The notes below the pieces were generated by a model. The model did no database searches. It was not told where the DNA came from and was given only the letters and a program-made list of their open reading frames with translations. From the NCBI GenBank assembly GCA_041694635.1, contig JBDNHI010000016.1, positions 1 to 64,000 of the forward strand: a DNA stretch of 64,000 bases. The letters are read 5' to 3'. Of the stretch, positions 8,284-16,827 are shown one piece after another (within the stretch, counting starts at the first letter, position 1; every line of letters begins with the position of its first letter). A program made the position numbers and the translations under genes. This DNA comes from UBA969 sp041694635 (GTDB lineage: Bacteria; Planctomycetota; Planctomycetia; Gemmatales; Gemmataceae).

Positions 8284-10011
8284 ATGATAAATCTAACCAA
8301 CCAAGTAATTGAAGAGGTAAAGTGGAAACTTGCCCCCGAAGTTTCAGAAAACAAAAGTATTACGGATTCGCTTTTCAATAATGGCGTGCTTCGAATTTCT
8401 GATTGGTTAAATCAAAATATTATTGAAACAATTAAATCGGGCCCACACAGGTCGGTTTATAAAATCAACCTACCAGAACTCGACTTTCATTTAAAACACA
8501 ATCGCATCTCGGGGGCCCGCGCAATTCTTAGAGAATGGTTTAGGACCCCTAAAGCACAAAATGAATTCCAAATTGCATTACAACTTCTTAAACTTGGAAT
8601 CCCCACGATTCAACCCTTAGCCTATGGCAAAACCTCGGGCTTTTTTCCTGATAGTTTTATTATCTCTCGTTCACTTAACAATACTATTCCTCTAGCAGAC
8701 TTTTGGCAAAATCTTCAATCCCAAAGGTGGGAACTATCTTGGAACCTAAGGCACCAACTTATAACTACGCTTGCGAAATTCCTTGCTACTTTGCACCGTA
8801 AGGGCGTGATTCATACCGATCTTCACCCAGGCAATTTAATGGTTGAACACCACCCTAGTGATGGTTTAAAAATTATTATCCTCGACCTTCACCCCGTGGT
8901 AATCCAAGTTGAACCTTTAGATTGGAAAAAGCGGCTTGCAAACCTTGCTATGCTTGATCGCTGGGCTGTTTTCAATACTAGTTTCACCGACCGGATGCGA
9001 CTTTGGCAAAACTACATCGACGAAGTTGAACTACAAGAAGGTAAGGATGCGTTCCCTTTTAATGATCGCTATTGGCTCAAAAAACAAATCGGTTTTATGA
9101 AAGATTTAGAATCTACCGCAAACCGTAACCTGTGGGCAGGATTCGATCTGCGTTGTTTCGGCAATAATCGTAGATTCAAAAAACTAAAATATAATAAGGG
9201 CAAAGGCCATTATGTCGCTGACCTTGGTAAGACTTGCCTCGATTCATTAATAAACCTAAATAGTACTACTTTAGATTCTCAATGTTTTACAACGCTTAAG
9301 AAATCTAAGAGTTCGGAAGTAATTTGCATTAAGGCAATGGACGGAAGATTAGAACGAAGCCTTATTATTAAAAAAATATTCGTAACAAAATTCTTAGATC
9401 CTATTGTAGGGTTGTTTCGACCTGATGGAGCTACACGGTCTTGGCAAATGGGGCACGCCCTTTTAACTAGACAACTGCCCACCCCTAAGCCACTTGCACT
9501 TTGGCACCGCCAAGCTTTTGGCCTAAAGTTTGATGGAACCATCGTTACAGAAGAAATTCCAAATGCCTTTGATTTACCAAAATACCTTGAGAAAATTGGC
9601 CACCTTTCTTCGCTTGAACAAAACAAGAAATTACGAAATCTTACTGAAGCGCTTGCTTGCCTTATCAGAAAAATGCACGATGTTTCTGTTTCTCACCGAG
9701 ACCTTAAAGCGCCAAACCTTATGGTTTGCGAAATCAACGGTGAAATTCAAATCTGGCTGATAGATTTAGTAGGGGTTAGAACCCACACTTACCTTGGGGA
9801 AGAAAAGAAGGCGCAAAATCTTTCACGCTTAAACTCGAGCTTTATGAACACTAGCAAGGTAAGCAGAACTGAGAAGCTACGCTTTCTAAGGCAATATTTA
9901 AGATGGGGGCTTGAGGGGCCTTTTACTTGGAAAGTTTGGTGGCACAAAATAGGCAACTACACCAGCTTGAAAATGGTCAAAAACCAAAAATCCGGCCGCC
10001 CTCTTGCCTAG
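8284..10011 (+). CDS. Tandem two-domain LPS/Kdo kinase-like protein
   Basis: A 575-residue protein containing two successive protein-kinase-fold domains of the Kdo/WaaP (lipopolysaccharide kinase) type. Domain 1 (about residues 30-260) has the catalytic loop HTDLHPGNLM with D179 and the metal-binding Asp in LDLHP (D201). Domain 2 (about 330-560) has HRDLKAPNLM with D473 and IDLVGVR with D494. Both domains also have a basic N-lobe segment (ARAILREWF; IVGLFRPDGATRSW). Enzymes of this family phosphorylate Kdo or heptose in the LPS inner core. The ATG at 8284 fits best; an upstream in-frame GTG lies inside the glycosyltransferase gene. It is almost contiguous with that gene. Two potentially active kinase domains in one chain is unusual for the family. 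Confidence 0.8.
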   Translation: MINLTNQVIEEVKWKLAPEVSENKSITDSLFNNGVLRISDWLNQNIIETIKSGPHRSVYKINLPELDFHLKHNRISGARAILREWFRTPKAQNEFQIALQLLKLGIPTIQPLAYGKTSGFFPDSFIISRSLNNTIPLADFWQNLQSQRWELSWNLRHQLITTLAKFLATLHRKGVIHTDLHPGNLMVEHHPSDGLKIIILDLHPVVIQVEPLDWKKRLANLAMLDRWAVFNTSFTDRMRLWQNYIDEVELQEGKDAFPFNDRYWLKKQIGFMKDLESTANRNLWAGFDLRCFGNNRRFKKLKYNKGKGHYVADLGKTCLDSLINLNSTTLDSQCFTTLKKSKSSEVICIKAMDGRLERSLIIKKIFVTKFLDPIVGLFRPDGATRSWQMGHALLTRQLPTPKPLALWHRQAFGLKFDGTIVTEEIPNAFDLPKYLEKIGHLSSLEQNKKLRNLTEALACLIRKMHDVSVSHRDLKAPNLMVCEINGEIQIWLIDLVGVRTHTYLGEEKKAQNLSRLNSSFMNTSKVSRTEKLRFLRQYLRWGLEGPFTWKVWWHKIGNYTSLKMVKNQKSGRPLA

Positions 10012-10048
10012 GTTTTTACTCTAACTCCACTTGCGCTAAACCCTTTCT

Positions 10049-10999
10049 ATGCATATGCTCCCAACCCAATTGGGTTTCTTTCTTTTGCGAAAAGGCACGA
10101 GCATTTTGAACCATCGTGGCGTTTTTACTTTTGTCCTGTTTGTGATTTGTATTTTTTGTGGCTGTTCTACCTTTCATTTCAACCCCGCCAACACGGGTAA
10201 GGAAAGTAGTGATGCAACCGCACAAAATACTCCCATTCTTCCAGGAAAATTCCTTGTAAGAATTGCACCCTATGTTTTTCTTAGTGACTTTGAAATTCAA
10301 AAAGAACTTCCACTTTTCAACGACCTTGCCAAACTTCGTGACCAAGTGTACGGCAACTTGAAGCTCCCCGAGTCTTCCACAATGATTCAAGTTTATTTGT
10401 TTGAAGACCGCGACAAATACGAAAAGTTTATGCAATCGAAATACCCAAAACTTCCATCTAGAAGAGCTTTTTTTGTCGCTCAAACTCGAGGCGTTGGCCG
10501 TTCCGAAGACCTCCTTATTTACACCTATTGGGGCGAGCGAGTTCAGCAAGATTTAAGGCACGAACTTACCCACGCACTGCTTCATAGTGTTTTAAAAGAT
10601 GTTCCTTTATGGCTAGATGAAGGGTTGGCTGAATACTATGAGTTAAACCCTGAAACCAATGGTATTAACCGGCAGCACGCGGAGCAATTAAAGAAAGACC
10701 TCAACGGCGACTTTAAACCCGATCTCATTCGCCTTGAATTGATGGACGAAGTAGGCAAGATGAACCGGGCAGAGTATCGCGAATCTTGGGCTTGGGTTCA
10801 TTATCTACTTCATTCGACCCCAGAAAACAAAAAAGTTTTATTAGCCTTTATGCAGAACCTTCGAGAAAATCCTAACCCTGGAAGCCTTCGAGAAAAACTT
10901 TTAGAATCGGTTCAACTTCCAGAAACTGAATTGCAAAACTACATCCTTAAGCTAGACATTCCCCTCATCCAAAAAGCATTCTCTCCAAAAGGTTCTTAA
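10049..10999 (+). CDS. Putative lipoprotein zinc metallopeptidase, MA-clan-like
   Basis: A protein of up to 316 residues with a hydrophobic leader ending in FCGCS, so probably a lipoprotein with lipidation at a Cys of that motif. The catalytic signature is DLRHELTHALLH (HExxH) followed, after a gap, by LWLDEGLAEYYE, whose Glu would be the third zinc ligand as in gluzincins. The overall pattern resembles the DUF1570/peptidase-MA-like proteins common in planctomycetes. The start is uncertain: ATG at 10049 gives a long N-terminal tail, while a TTG at 10105 would give a standard-length lipoprotein signal. It probably acts on proteins or peptidoglycan outside the cytoplasmic membrane; no substrate can be inferred. 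Confidence 0.75.
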   Translation: MHMLPTQLGFFLLRKGTSILNHRGVFTFVLFVICIFCGCSTFHFNPANTGKESSDATAQNTPILPGKFLVRIAPYVFLSDFEIQKELPLFNDLAKLRDQVYGNLKLPESSTMIQVYLFEDRDKYEKFMQSKYPKLPSRRAFFVAQTRGVGRSEDLLIYTYWGERVQQDLRHELTHALLHSVLKDVPLWLDEGLAEYYELNPETNGINRQHAEQLKKDLNGDFKPDLIRLELMDEVGKMNRAEYRESWAWVHYLLHSTPENKKVLLAFMQNLRENPNPGSLREKLLESVQLPETELQNYILKLDIPLIQKAFSPKGS

Positions 11000-11072
11000 G
11001 ATTTTCGTGCAAGATCCGACTAGGTTTGTAAAATGAACCTTATAGGGTTCATTGTTAAACTTAGGGTTTGAT

Positions 11073-11744
11073 ATGCTTCGCATACTTATCACCGCTGGGG
11101 CCACTTCTGTTGCAATCGATGCTGCAAGAAAAATCACGAATTTAGCTAAAGGAAGCACAGGGCATTCTATCGCTATTGAGGCTGCAAAAAGAGGGCACCA
11201 AGTGGTTCTTGCTACGAACAATCCTCATCTGCTGCCTGACCACAACAACATCAAAACAGAGTTCTTTGATTCTTATCAAAACCTCCACGACCTCATTAAA
11301 AATAAAATCTTAACCACTAACTTCGATGCGATTATTATGACCGCAGCGGTAAGCGATTATGGATGTGTAGGAATTTATGAATTCCCAGATCAAAACCCGT
11401 TGTCGGAAACAGGAAATGAAAAAGTAGGGGGAAGTTATCCAGAGCTTTGGCTTAAACTTAAACCCTTACCCAAGTTGATTGATTTAATTCGAAGCGCTTG
11501 GGAATATCGGGGAATTTTGGTGAAGTTCAAACTCGAGGCCAATAAAAGTGAAAAAGATTTACTTCAATTAGCAGAACAATCACGATTACAATCCCAAGCC
11601 GATTTGATGGTTGCAAACCGAATTGAGGATTTTACTCTTTGCGCTTGGCTAGGTCCGATACAAAGCAGATATGAAAATATTTTAAGGCCCGAGCTTGCTC
11701 CAAAGCTTATAGAAGCAATTGAAAACCTTGGGGGAAAAAAGTAA
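11073..11744 (+). CDS. coaB: Phosphopantothenate-cysteine ligase (separate CoaB)
   Basis: A 223-residue protein matching the CoaB half of the usual CoaBC fusion, which joins cysteine to 4'-phosphopantothenate in coenzyme A synthesis. Signatures are the nucleotide-binding ILITAGATSVAIDAARKITN, a small-residue loop KGSTGHSIAIEAAKRGH, MTAAVSDYG, and VKFKLEANKSEKDLL followed by DLMVANRI, where CoaB has its LVGFKAE and D-L-I-VAN motifs. ATG 11073 is preferred over TTG 11052 because AGGG is correctly spaced. The stop overlaps the next gene's ATG (TAATG at 11742-11746), so the ligase and decarboxylase are translationally coupled. Gene order is the reverse of the domain order in bacterial CoaBC. Confidence 0.85.
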   Translation: MLRILITAGATSVAIDAARKITNLAKGSTGHSIAIEAAKRGHQVVLATNNPHLLPDHNNIKTEFFDSYQNLHDLIKNKILTTNFDAIIMTAAVSDYGCVGIYEFPDQNPLSETGNEKVGGSYPELWLKLKPLPKLIDLIRSAWEYRGILVKFKLEANKSEKDLLQLAEQSRLQSQADLMVANRIEDFTLCAWLGPIQSRYENILRPELAPKLIEAIENLGGKK

Positions 11745-12385
11745 TGGCAAAAATTCTCCTTGGGGTCACTGGTTCTGTAGCCGCAATCAAGGTGGAGGAA
11801 TTAGTTTCAAAATTTATTTCTCTTGGTCACGAACTTAAAATTGTTTTAACTAATCACGCAACTTACTTTGTTTCAAAAGAACAGCTTAGCAATCTTTGTA
11901 AGGTTGAAAATATTTTCAGTGATGTGGATGAATGGCCAGGAAAAACCAATAACCAACTTTATCAACGCACCGACCAGGTACTTCATATTGAACTACGAAA
12001 GTGGGCCGATTTACTAATTATTGCGCCTTTAGATGCCAACACCTTAGGGAAGATTGCATTGGGTTTAGCTGATAATTGCCTAACCTCGATATGGCGTGCT
12101 CGAGATATTTCCACCCCGGTGCTTTTAGCACCTGCTATGAACACAATGATGTGGCAAAAGCCAGCAACCGCTAGGCATCTTAATCTTATTGCAGAAGAAA
12201 ATGGCTTTTTAAATCGCGATGAAACCAACCCCGATTCCACCTGCGCGATTATCAACCGTTCGATAAAAAATCTTAAGGTTTTGCAACCAGAAGAAAAGCT
12301 TTTGGCTTGTGGAGACTTTGGGGTAGGCGGAATGGCAAGCATCGAAAAATTACTTGCTGCTGCACATTTGTTATTAGCAAATTAG
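11744..12385 (+). CDS. coaC: Phosphopantothenoylcysteine decarboxylase, HAL3-like
   Basis: A 213-residue flavoprotein for the FMN-dependent decarboxylation of phosphopantothenoylcysteine. The motifs are VTGSVAAIK at the FMN site, VLHIELRKWADLLIIAPLDA carrying the catalytic His, ANTLGKIALGLADN, and LAPAMNTMMWQKPA containing the PAMN substrate motif. The C-terminal segment LLACGDFGVGGMAS supplies the Cys of the flexible substrate flap. The His segment, the NTLGK block and the ACGD-G-GAM block read much more like eukaryotic HAL3/PPCDC proteins than like the decarboxylase half of typical bacterial CoaBC. It overlaps coaB by one base. Confidence 0.88.
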   Translation: MAKILLGVTGSVAAIKVEELVSKFISLGHELKIVLTNHATYFVSKEQLSNLCKVENIFSDVDEWPGKTNNQLYQRTDQVLHIELRKWADLLIIAPLDANTLGKIALGLADNCLTSIWRARDISTPVLLAPAMNTMMWQKPATARHLNLIAEENGFLNRDETNPDSTCAIINRSIKNLKVLQPEEKLLACGDFGVGGMASIEKLLAAAHLLLAN

Positions 12386-12506
12386 CGTCAATCTTTTTAT
12401 CGCTGAACCTTCATTATTTTTTAATGGTTGAACCGTTTATTCTGGTTTAAGATATATTAGCCTTCCCTTGTTTTTTTCTAAAGAGTTTTTTCTAAGGAGT
12501 TTATTA

Positions 12507-13451
12507 ATGAGGAAACTTGCCCTAGTAATTTTACTATTGATACCACCTTTTTTATTTAGTCATGAAAACAAATTAGCTTCGGGTTTGTTCTTTCCGTTAA
12601 ATGCAACGGTTGAAAAAGTTTGGACGGGTGGAGAATTTACCGAGGGGCCTGCTTATGGCCCTGACCACTGCATTTATTTCTCCGATATTGGCAACAGAAT
12701 TTTAAAGTTTAACCCCGCTACCAAGAAAACAACCGATTTCAGAAACCCTAGCGGGCGGTCTAATGGCTTAGACTTCGATTCTAAAGGCAGATTAGTAGCT
12801 GCTGAAGGGGCCAACACCGGGGGTAACCGCCAAATTTCTCGAACCGAAAAAGATGGTAAAATTAGTGTCATCGCCTCTACCTTCGATGGCAAAAAATTTA
12901 ACAGCCCTAACGATCTCGTTATCGATTCCAAAAACCGAATTTACTTCACTGACCCACGCTATGTTGGCAAGGAACCTCGCGAACTTGATCACGAAAGTGT
13001 TTTCATTATCAACCCAGATGGGGCGGTTCGCATTGCTACCAAAGAATGTAAAAAACCAAATGGCATCGTTATTTCGCCTGATGGAAAAACTATTTACATC
13101 GCTGAAAATGATCCTAGTGGCAATAAGCATTTGCTTTCCTTTAAGATTGCAGAGGATGGATTGCTAGATTCTAAAAAAGTGCTTTATGACTTTGGAAAGT
13201 CCAGGGGTATTGATGGTATGTGCGTTGACGAAAAAGGTAATATTTTTGCTACCGCAGGAACAGGAAAAGAAACTGGTGTGTATGTGTTTAATGCCGAGGG
13301 TAAAGTCATTGATTTTATTAGCACCCCTGAAACCTCTTCCAATTGCATTTTTGCTGGGAAAAATCGAGATTTTCTCTATATTACTGCTGGGGTATCGCTA
13401 TATAGAGTTCAGGTAAAAACGCGTGGCTACCACCTTTATTGGCCTGAATAA
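12507..13451 (+). CDS. SMP-30/gluconolactonase-like exported beta-propeller
   Basis: A 314-residue protein with a clear signal peptide (RKLALVILLLIPPFLFSHE) and the SMP-30/gluconolactonase/LRE-like six-bladed propeller. The motifs are WTGGEFTEGPAYGPDHCIYF at the first blade with the metal-binding Glu of EGP, FNSPNDLVIDSKNRIYFTDP with the conserved N-D metal site, and KPNGIVISPDGKTIYIAEN. Members hydrolyse sugar lactones with a divalent metal; in planctomycetes many are exported and presumably act on carbohydrate-derived lactones. ATG 12507 is chosen because AAGGAG at 12494-12499 is well placed. The specific substrate is unknown. Confidence 0.87.
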   Translation: MRKLALVILLLIPPFLFSHENKLASGLFFPLNATVEKVWTGGEFTEGPAYGPDHCIYFSDIGNRILKFNPATKKTTDFRNPSGRSNGLDFDSKGRLVAAEGANTGGNRQISRTEKDGKISVIASTFDGKKFNSPNDLVIDSKNRIYFTDPRYVGKEPRELDHESVFIINPDGAVRIATKECKKPNGIVISPDGKTIYIAENDPSGNKHLLSFKIAEDGLLDSKKVLYDFGKSRGIDGMCVDEKGNIFATAGTGKETGVYVFNAEGKVIDFISTPETSSNCIFAGKNRDFLYITAGVSLYRVQVKTRGYHLYWPE

Positions 13452-13491
13452 CTTTTTAGTCGCTGCATTTTTTAAAACGGAGATTCGCGCA

Positions 13492-14412
13492 ATGTTTCGC
13501 TCGATGGCCTTGGCTCAATTTACTTTATTTTTATTCACTTTCGTTTCCCTTCATAGTTTAGGGGCAGATAAAGATGAGCTTAAACTTACCCCTATGTCGA
13601 TCAATACTTATCAAGATGAAGATGACCCATTATTCGTCCCCACTTTAAGTGTAACTTTACCACCCAGACTTTACTTTTCCCGTAAAGATGAAAAGGGTAA
13701 ATATTGCATTTATTTTGCAAAGTTTAACAAAAAAGCAAATAAGTGGAATTCACCCGAAACCATTGGCGCCTATGTAGAATCTGAAGGTGATGACCGAAGT
13801 TGCTTTATTTCAGAGGAGGGAAAATTTCCACAGACAATAATCTACGCCACAAAAAAAGACAAAAAAAACAACAACTTCGATTTGTTCCGCTCTTTTAGAG
13901 ACCAACCGGCTAAAGATTTAGAAGACCGTGCCTTTAATCCAGGCAAACCCCTAATCTCTCTTGATACCGACGAAGATGAGATGTTTCCTTGGCTTACTAA
14001 AGACCAAATGACCATTTATTTTAGTCGAAAAACCAAAGAAGGCTGGAAACTTATGACCGCAAAGCGGGTTAAAGGCTCTGGTCCGGAAGGCAATTTTGAT
14101 CCCCCTGCATTTGTCCCAGATATCCCTACAAACTTTCACCACGCTACCCTTAGTCCCCTTGGAAATTTAATGTTCCTTGAAGGGCCACTAGAAAATGGCA
14201 AGCTTGGTATTTTCTTTACTAATAAAACCTCTTCAGGTTGGACTACTCCTCTTCCCGTTTCTAATCTCAACAGTGAAACAGGAAAAATTGGTACCAAGTC
14301 GCCTTCCCTTAGTCGAGATGGATTAAAACTTTATTTTGCATCCGATAGGGCAGGGGGGCAGGGCGGATTAGATATTTATAATGTAGCGGTGCAAGAACTT
14401 AAATTAAAATAA
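13492..14412 (+). CDS. Exported PD40/WD40-like beta-propeller protein
   Basis: A 306-residue protein with an N-terminal signal peptide ending near SLHSLGA. It contains several TolB/PD40-type repeats: LPPRLYFSRKDEKGKYCIYF, MTIYFSRKTKEGWKLM, and a final LSRDGLKLYFASDRAGGQGG with D-I-Y. Such repeats in secreted planctomycete and Bacteroidota proteins bind peptides or peptidoglycan-associated partners; no catalytic site is visible. ATG 13492 follows CGGAG; the longer frame starting at 13423 would overlap the previous gene. Its stop TAA directly abuts the reverse-complement stop of the next, convergent gene with no intervening base. Confidence 0.75.
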   Translation: MFRSMALAQFTLFLFTFVSLHSLGADKDELKLTPMSINTYQDEDDPLFVPTLSVTLPPRLYFSRKDEKGKYCIYFAKFNKKANKWNSPETIGAYVESEGDDRSCFISEEGKFPQTIIYATKKDKKNNNFDLFRSFRDQPAKDLEDRAFNPGKPLISLDTDEDEMFPWLTKDQMTIYFSRKTKEGWKLMTAKRVKGSGPEGNFDPPAFVPDIPTNFHHATLSPLGNLMFLEGPLENGKLGIFFTNKTSSGWTTPLPVSNLNSETGKIGTKSPSLSRDGLKLYFASDRAGGQGGLDIYNVAVQELKLK

Positions 14413-15567
14413 TTATGGTTTTAACTGAGTAAACCCAAGCGATTCTTGAACTTCTAATAAAACTTGGGGTTCTTTCTCGCGACATTTATTTAAAAAGAAT
14501 TCAATCGTTTGGTCGTTAGGTGCGGTTAGTGCATATCTAAGGAAGGCCCGTTTCATAACTGGGGCATTGTACCCCTTGGTGCCATAGAGGCTTATAATTT
14601 CAGGAGTAAGTTCCCAGCGTTTCATTCTGCGAAGTTCTTCGATAGCAAGGTCTGCAAGTTCGCCTTGCTTAAGAGCAATATTTAAAGCATTTAGAATTTT
14701 AGTTCGATCAGATTCATTCTGATAAATCTCTGCAGATGCTTTAATAGATCGAATGCAAGCCAGTCTTAACTGCAGTGAGGTATCATCGTTTCGAAGTGCA
14801 TCGTTAAGGGCACTCCACCCCTTGTTGGGGTAAAGCCTAATCAAGGCGACCAAAGCGCCATCGTAGGAGGCCTGAGCCCTAGAACTTGGGCTTTTTAATA
14901 GTTGAAATAAGAAATTGACATCGGCTTCGGCGCCACATCCCCCTAATAGAAACGCAAAAAGTCCCAGTCGATCTTCTGGCACTTTAGGGTCAAGAATCCA
15001 ACTTTTTAATAGAGCAGGATTCATTTTCTTAGAGATATTTAAAAGTGTTGCATCAGATGCCTTGGCAAATTCAAGAAAAGCATCTGCTGCGATTTCTCTT
15101 GAGCTTGATTGCAAATTAGGCAGAAAATAATCCAGAAGAGCAGGGCCCTCTTTCGAACTTGCTAACATTGCACCTTCTACATATTCTTGCACTTCTTTCG
15201 AAGGAATTGGCACACCTCGAACCACATCGATCCCACCTTTAGAAAAGTCTGTAAACAAAAGTATTCCATTAAAGGAACTAGCTTCACAAGGGAGATACTG
15301 GGGAATTGTAAGGAATGGAGGTGCTTTGAATTCGCTCGCAATTTTCAATGTTTTAGTTAGCGAAATCGTAGTTTTTCCGGAACCATCTGCATTCAAAGTT
15401 GAATTGGTGATGATCCCAAAAAAAATTGCTTTGGTATTTGACTTACTGGCTTGTTCCCGGACAGATAGCGATTGTTGATAGCCAGAACAAATACTACACG
15501 CCCAAGTGGAACCCGCAAAAAAAACAACGGGCAGCATAGCTATAAGAATCAGTTTTATACTTCGCAT
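14413..15567 (-). CDS. Exported Cys-x-x-Cys HEAT-like protein, paralog 2
   Basis: A 384-residue protein of no family I can name. A signal peptide is followed at once by ACSICSGYQQSL, with C24-x-x-C27. The N-terminal part (about 25-150) looks like a beta domain. The C-terminal part (about 150-384) is a series of short amphipathic helices resembling degenerate HEAT repeats (LGLFAFLLGGCGAEADVNFL; LAIEELRRMKRWELTPEI). It is clearly paralogous along its whole length to the next gene upstream, including C24/C27. ATG 15567 follows GGAAGGAC; the seven extra residues of the longer frame are unlikely. It is last in a run of five reverse-strand genes that includes three metal-transport genes, so a role in envelope metal or thiol chemistry is possible but unproven. 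Confidence 0.6.
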   Translation of the reverse strand: MRSIKLILIAMLPVVFFAGSTWACSICSGYQQSLSVREQASKSNTKAIFFGIITNSTLNADGSGKTTISLTKTLKIASEFKAPPFLTIPQYLPCEASSFNGILLFTDFSKGGIDVVRGVPIPSKEVQEYVEGAMLASSKEGPALLDYFLPNLQSSSREIAADAFLEFAKASDATLLNISKKMNPALLKSWILDPKVPEDRLGLFAFLLGGCGAEADVNFLFQLLKSPSSRAQASYDGALVALIRLYPNKGWSALNDALRNDDTSLQLRLACIRSIKASAEIYQNESDRTKILNALNIALKQGELADLAIEELRRMKRWELTPEIISLYGTKGYNAPVMKRAFLRYALTAPNDQTIEFFLNKCREKEPQVLLEVQESLGFTQLKP

Positions 15568-15609
15568 TAATGTCCTTCCGTGGACCAAAACTCCTGCAAG
15601 GTAATTGAA

Positions 15610-16773
15610 TTACTTTGCAGGAGGTGCAGGTATTTCTAGCTTAAGCAGTTCCTCCGCGTCGGAAACTCCCTGAGCATCTGCCAGCCTTTGTTTTTTAACA
15701 AATTCATCTGCAGCCATTATTCCTTTACAGGAAAGTGCATATCGCAAGACCGCCCTACGAACAATGGGGATTTTCTTATAGGCGTCTTTTTCTTGCAATC
15801 CCAGAACTTTATCAGCCTCATCCCAAACCTTCCATTTTCTCAAGTCTTCAATTGCCAAATCCGAAATATCTTCCTGATCTAAGAGCAAAACGATAGCCTC
15901 AACCAATTTTTTTCTTGGGAACAGGTCGGGAGTAAATTCAAAAAAAAATCGAATAGCCCTTAAAGCTGCATAACGAAACAAAAACTCTTTCTTTGGATTT
16001 TTCATCACCGCAACCAGATAATCCCAACCTTCCTTGGGATTAAGCATTGCATAAGCAGCTAATACGCCATCAATACCGCTGGAAGATTGTTTTTCGGGAT
16101 CTTCTAAAATTTGCTTCAGCAACTTAGCATCTTCAGGCTTACCACAATGACCTAATATAGAAGCATATAAACCCATTTTAAACGAAGGAGTTGCAGTGTT
16201 GGTTAGCCAAGAAACGACCTTATCTCGGGAGAACGATTTAGCTGCCTGCTCAAATTCTTTATAACCTGCGTTACCAAATTCTTTGTAAGCATCGTTCGAA
16301 ATTTCTGAGTCACTGTTTTCTAAATAATCAAAATAAAAACCAAGTTTCTTGGGTAGAGTACTATCCTTCACAGTTAGTGCTCCTTGAAGATATTTTACAA
16401 TATCGCTTTCAGGGGGAACCGCTACACCTCGATAAGGATCAAGTTTATCTTTATACACTTCACAAAAAAGAAGGAACTTATACTTACCGTCTTTATCTGG
16501 AGGAACATAACGGGGCAGGGTAAGAGTTTTTTTTCCTGCACGAATGGGGTGATCCTTAATAACTTTATCAACTTCAAAATCGGTGCTACCATCAGCGCCA
16601 TCGGCATTGCCGATCTTCGCATTTTTGAGAGTTCCATAAAGAACCATACTGGCCTGATTAACTTCACCTACCAAAGTCTGGCCTTGCATAGTACAAAACG
16701 GGCAAGAAAAGAGTTGGCCAAAAGCAGCAATGATAGAAATAAACACTGCTAATGCGAATCGCTTATAATACAT
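15610..16773 (-). CDS. Exported Cys-x-x-Cys HEAT-like protein, paralog 1
   Basis: A 387-residue paralog of the protein at 14413-15567. The signal peptide ends at FSCPFCTMQGQTL, with C24-x-x-C27 at exactly the same positions as in the paralog. The shared layout continues with VLYGTLKNA, LPRYVPP, a R-G-V-A-V-P-P block and the helix-rich tail (MGLYASILGHCGKPEDAKLL; LAIEDLRKWKVWDEADKVL). CPFC resembles the active-site spacing of thiol-disulfide proteins, but no thioredoxin fold is evident. The gap is 42 nt to paralog 2 and 54 nt to the His-rich TIGR03943 gene, so cotranscription is likely. Function unknown; I describe only what is visible. Confidence 0.6.
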   Translation of the reverse strand: MYYKRFALAVFISIIAAFGQLFSCPFCTMQGQTLVGEVNQASMVLYGTLKNAKIGNADGADGSTDFEVDKVIKDHPIRAGKKTLTLPRYVPPDKDGKYKFLLFCEVYKDKLDPYRGVAVPPESDIVKYLQGALTVKDSTLPKKLGFYFDYLENSDSEISNDAYKEFGNAGYKEFEQAAKSFSRDKVVSWLTNTATPSFKMGLYASILGHCGKPEDAKLLKQILEDPEKQSSSGIDGVLAAYAMLNPKEGWDYLVAVMKNPKKEFLFRYAALRAIRFFFEFTPDLFPRKKLVEAIVLLLDQEDISDLAIEDLRKWKVWDEADKVLGLQEKDAYKKIPIVRRAVLRYALSCKGIMAADEFVKKQRLADAQGVSDAEELLKLEIPAPPAK

Positions 16774-16827
16774 AAAAGGCTCCAGAATAAATTATTGCCA
16801 ATTCTATTCTAAACTTGGGCAGGAAGG

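Noticed and set aside
16384..16752. 122-codon + strand frame
   Set aside because: Antisense to the signal-peptide and beta-domain region of the Cys-x-x-Cys paralog; no start context or motif.
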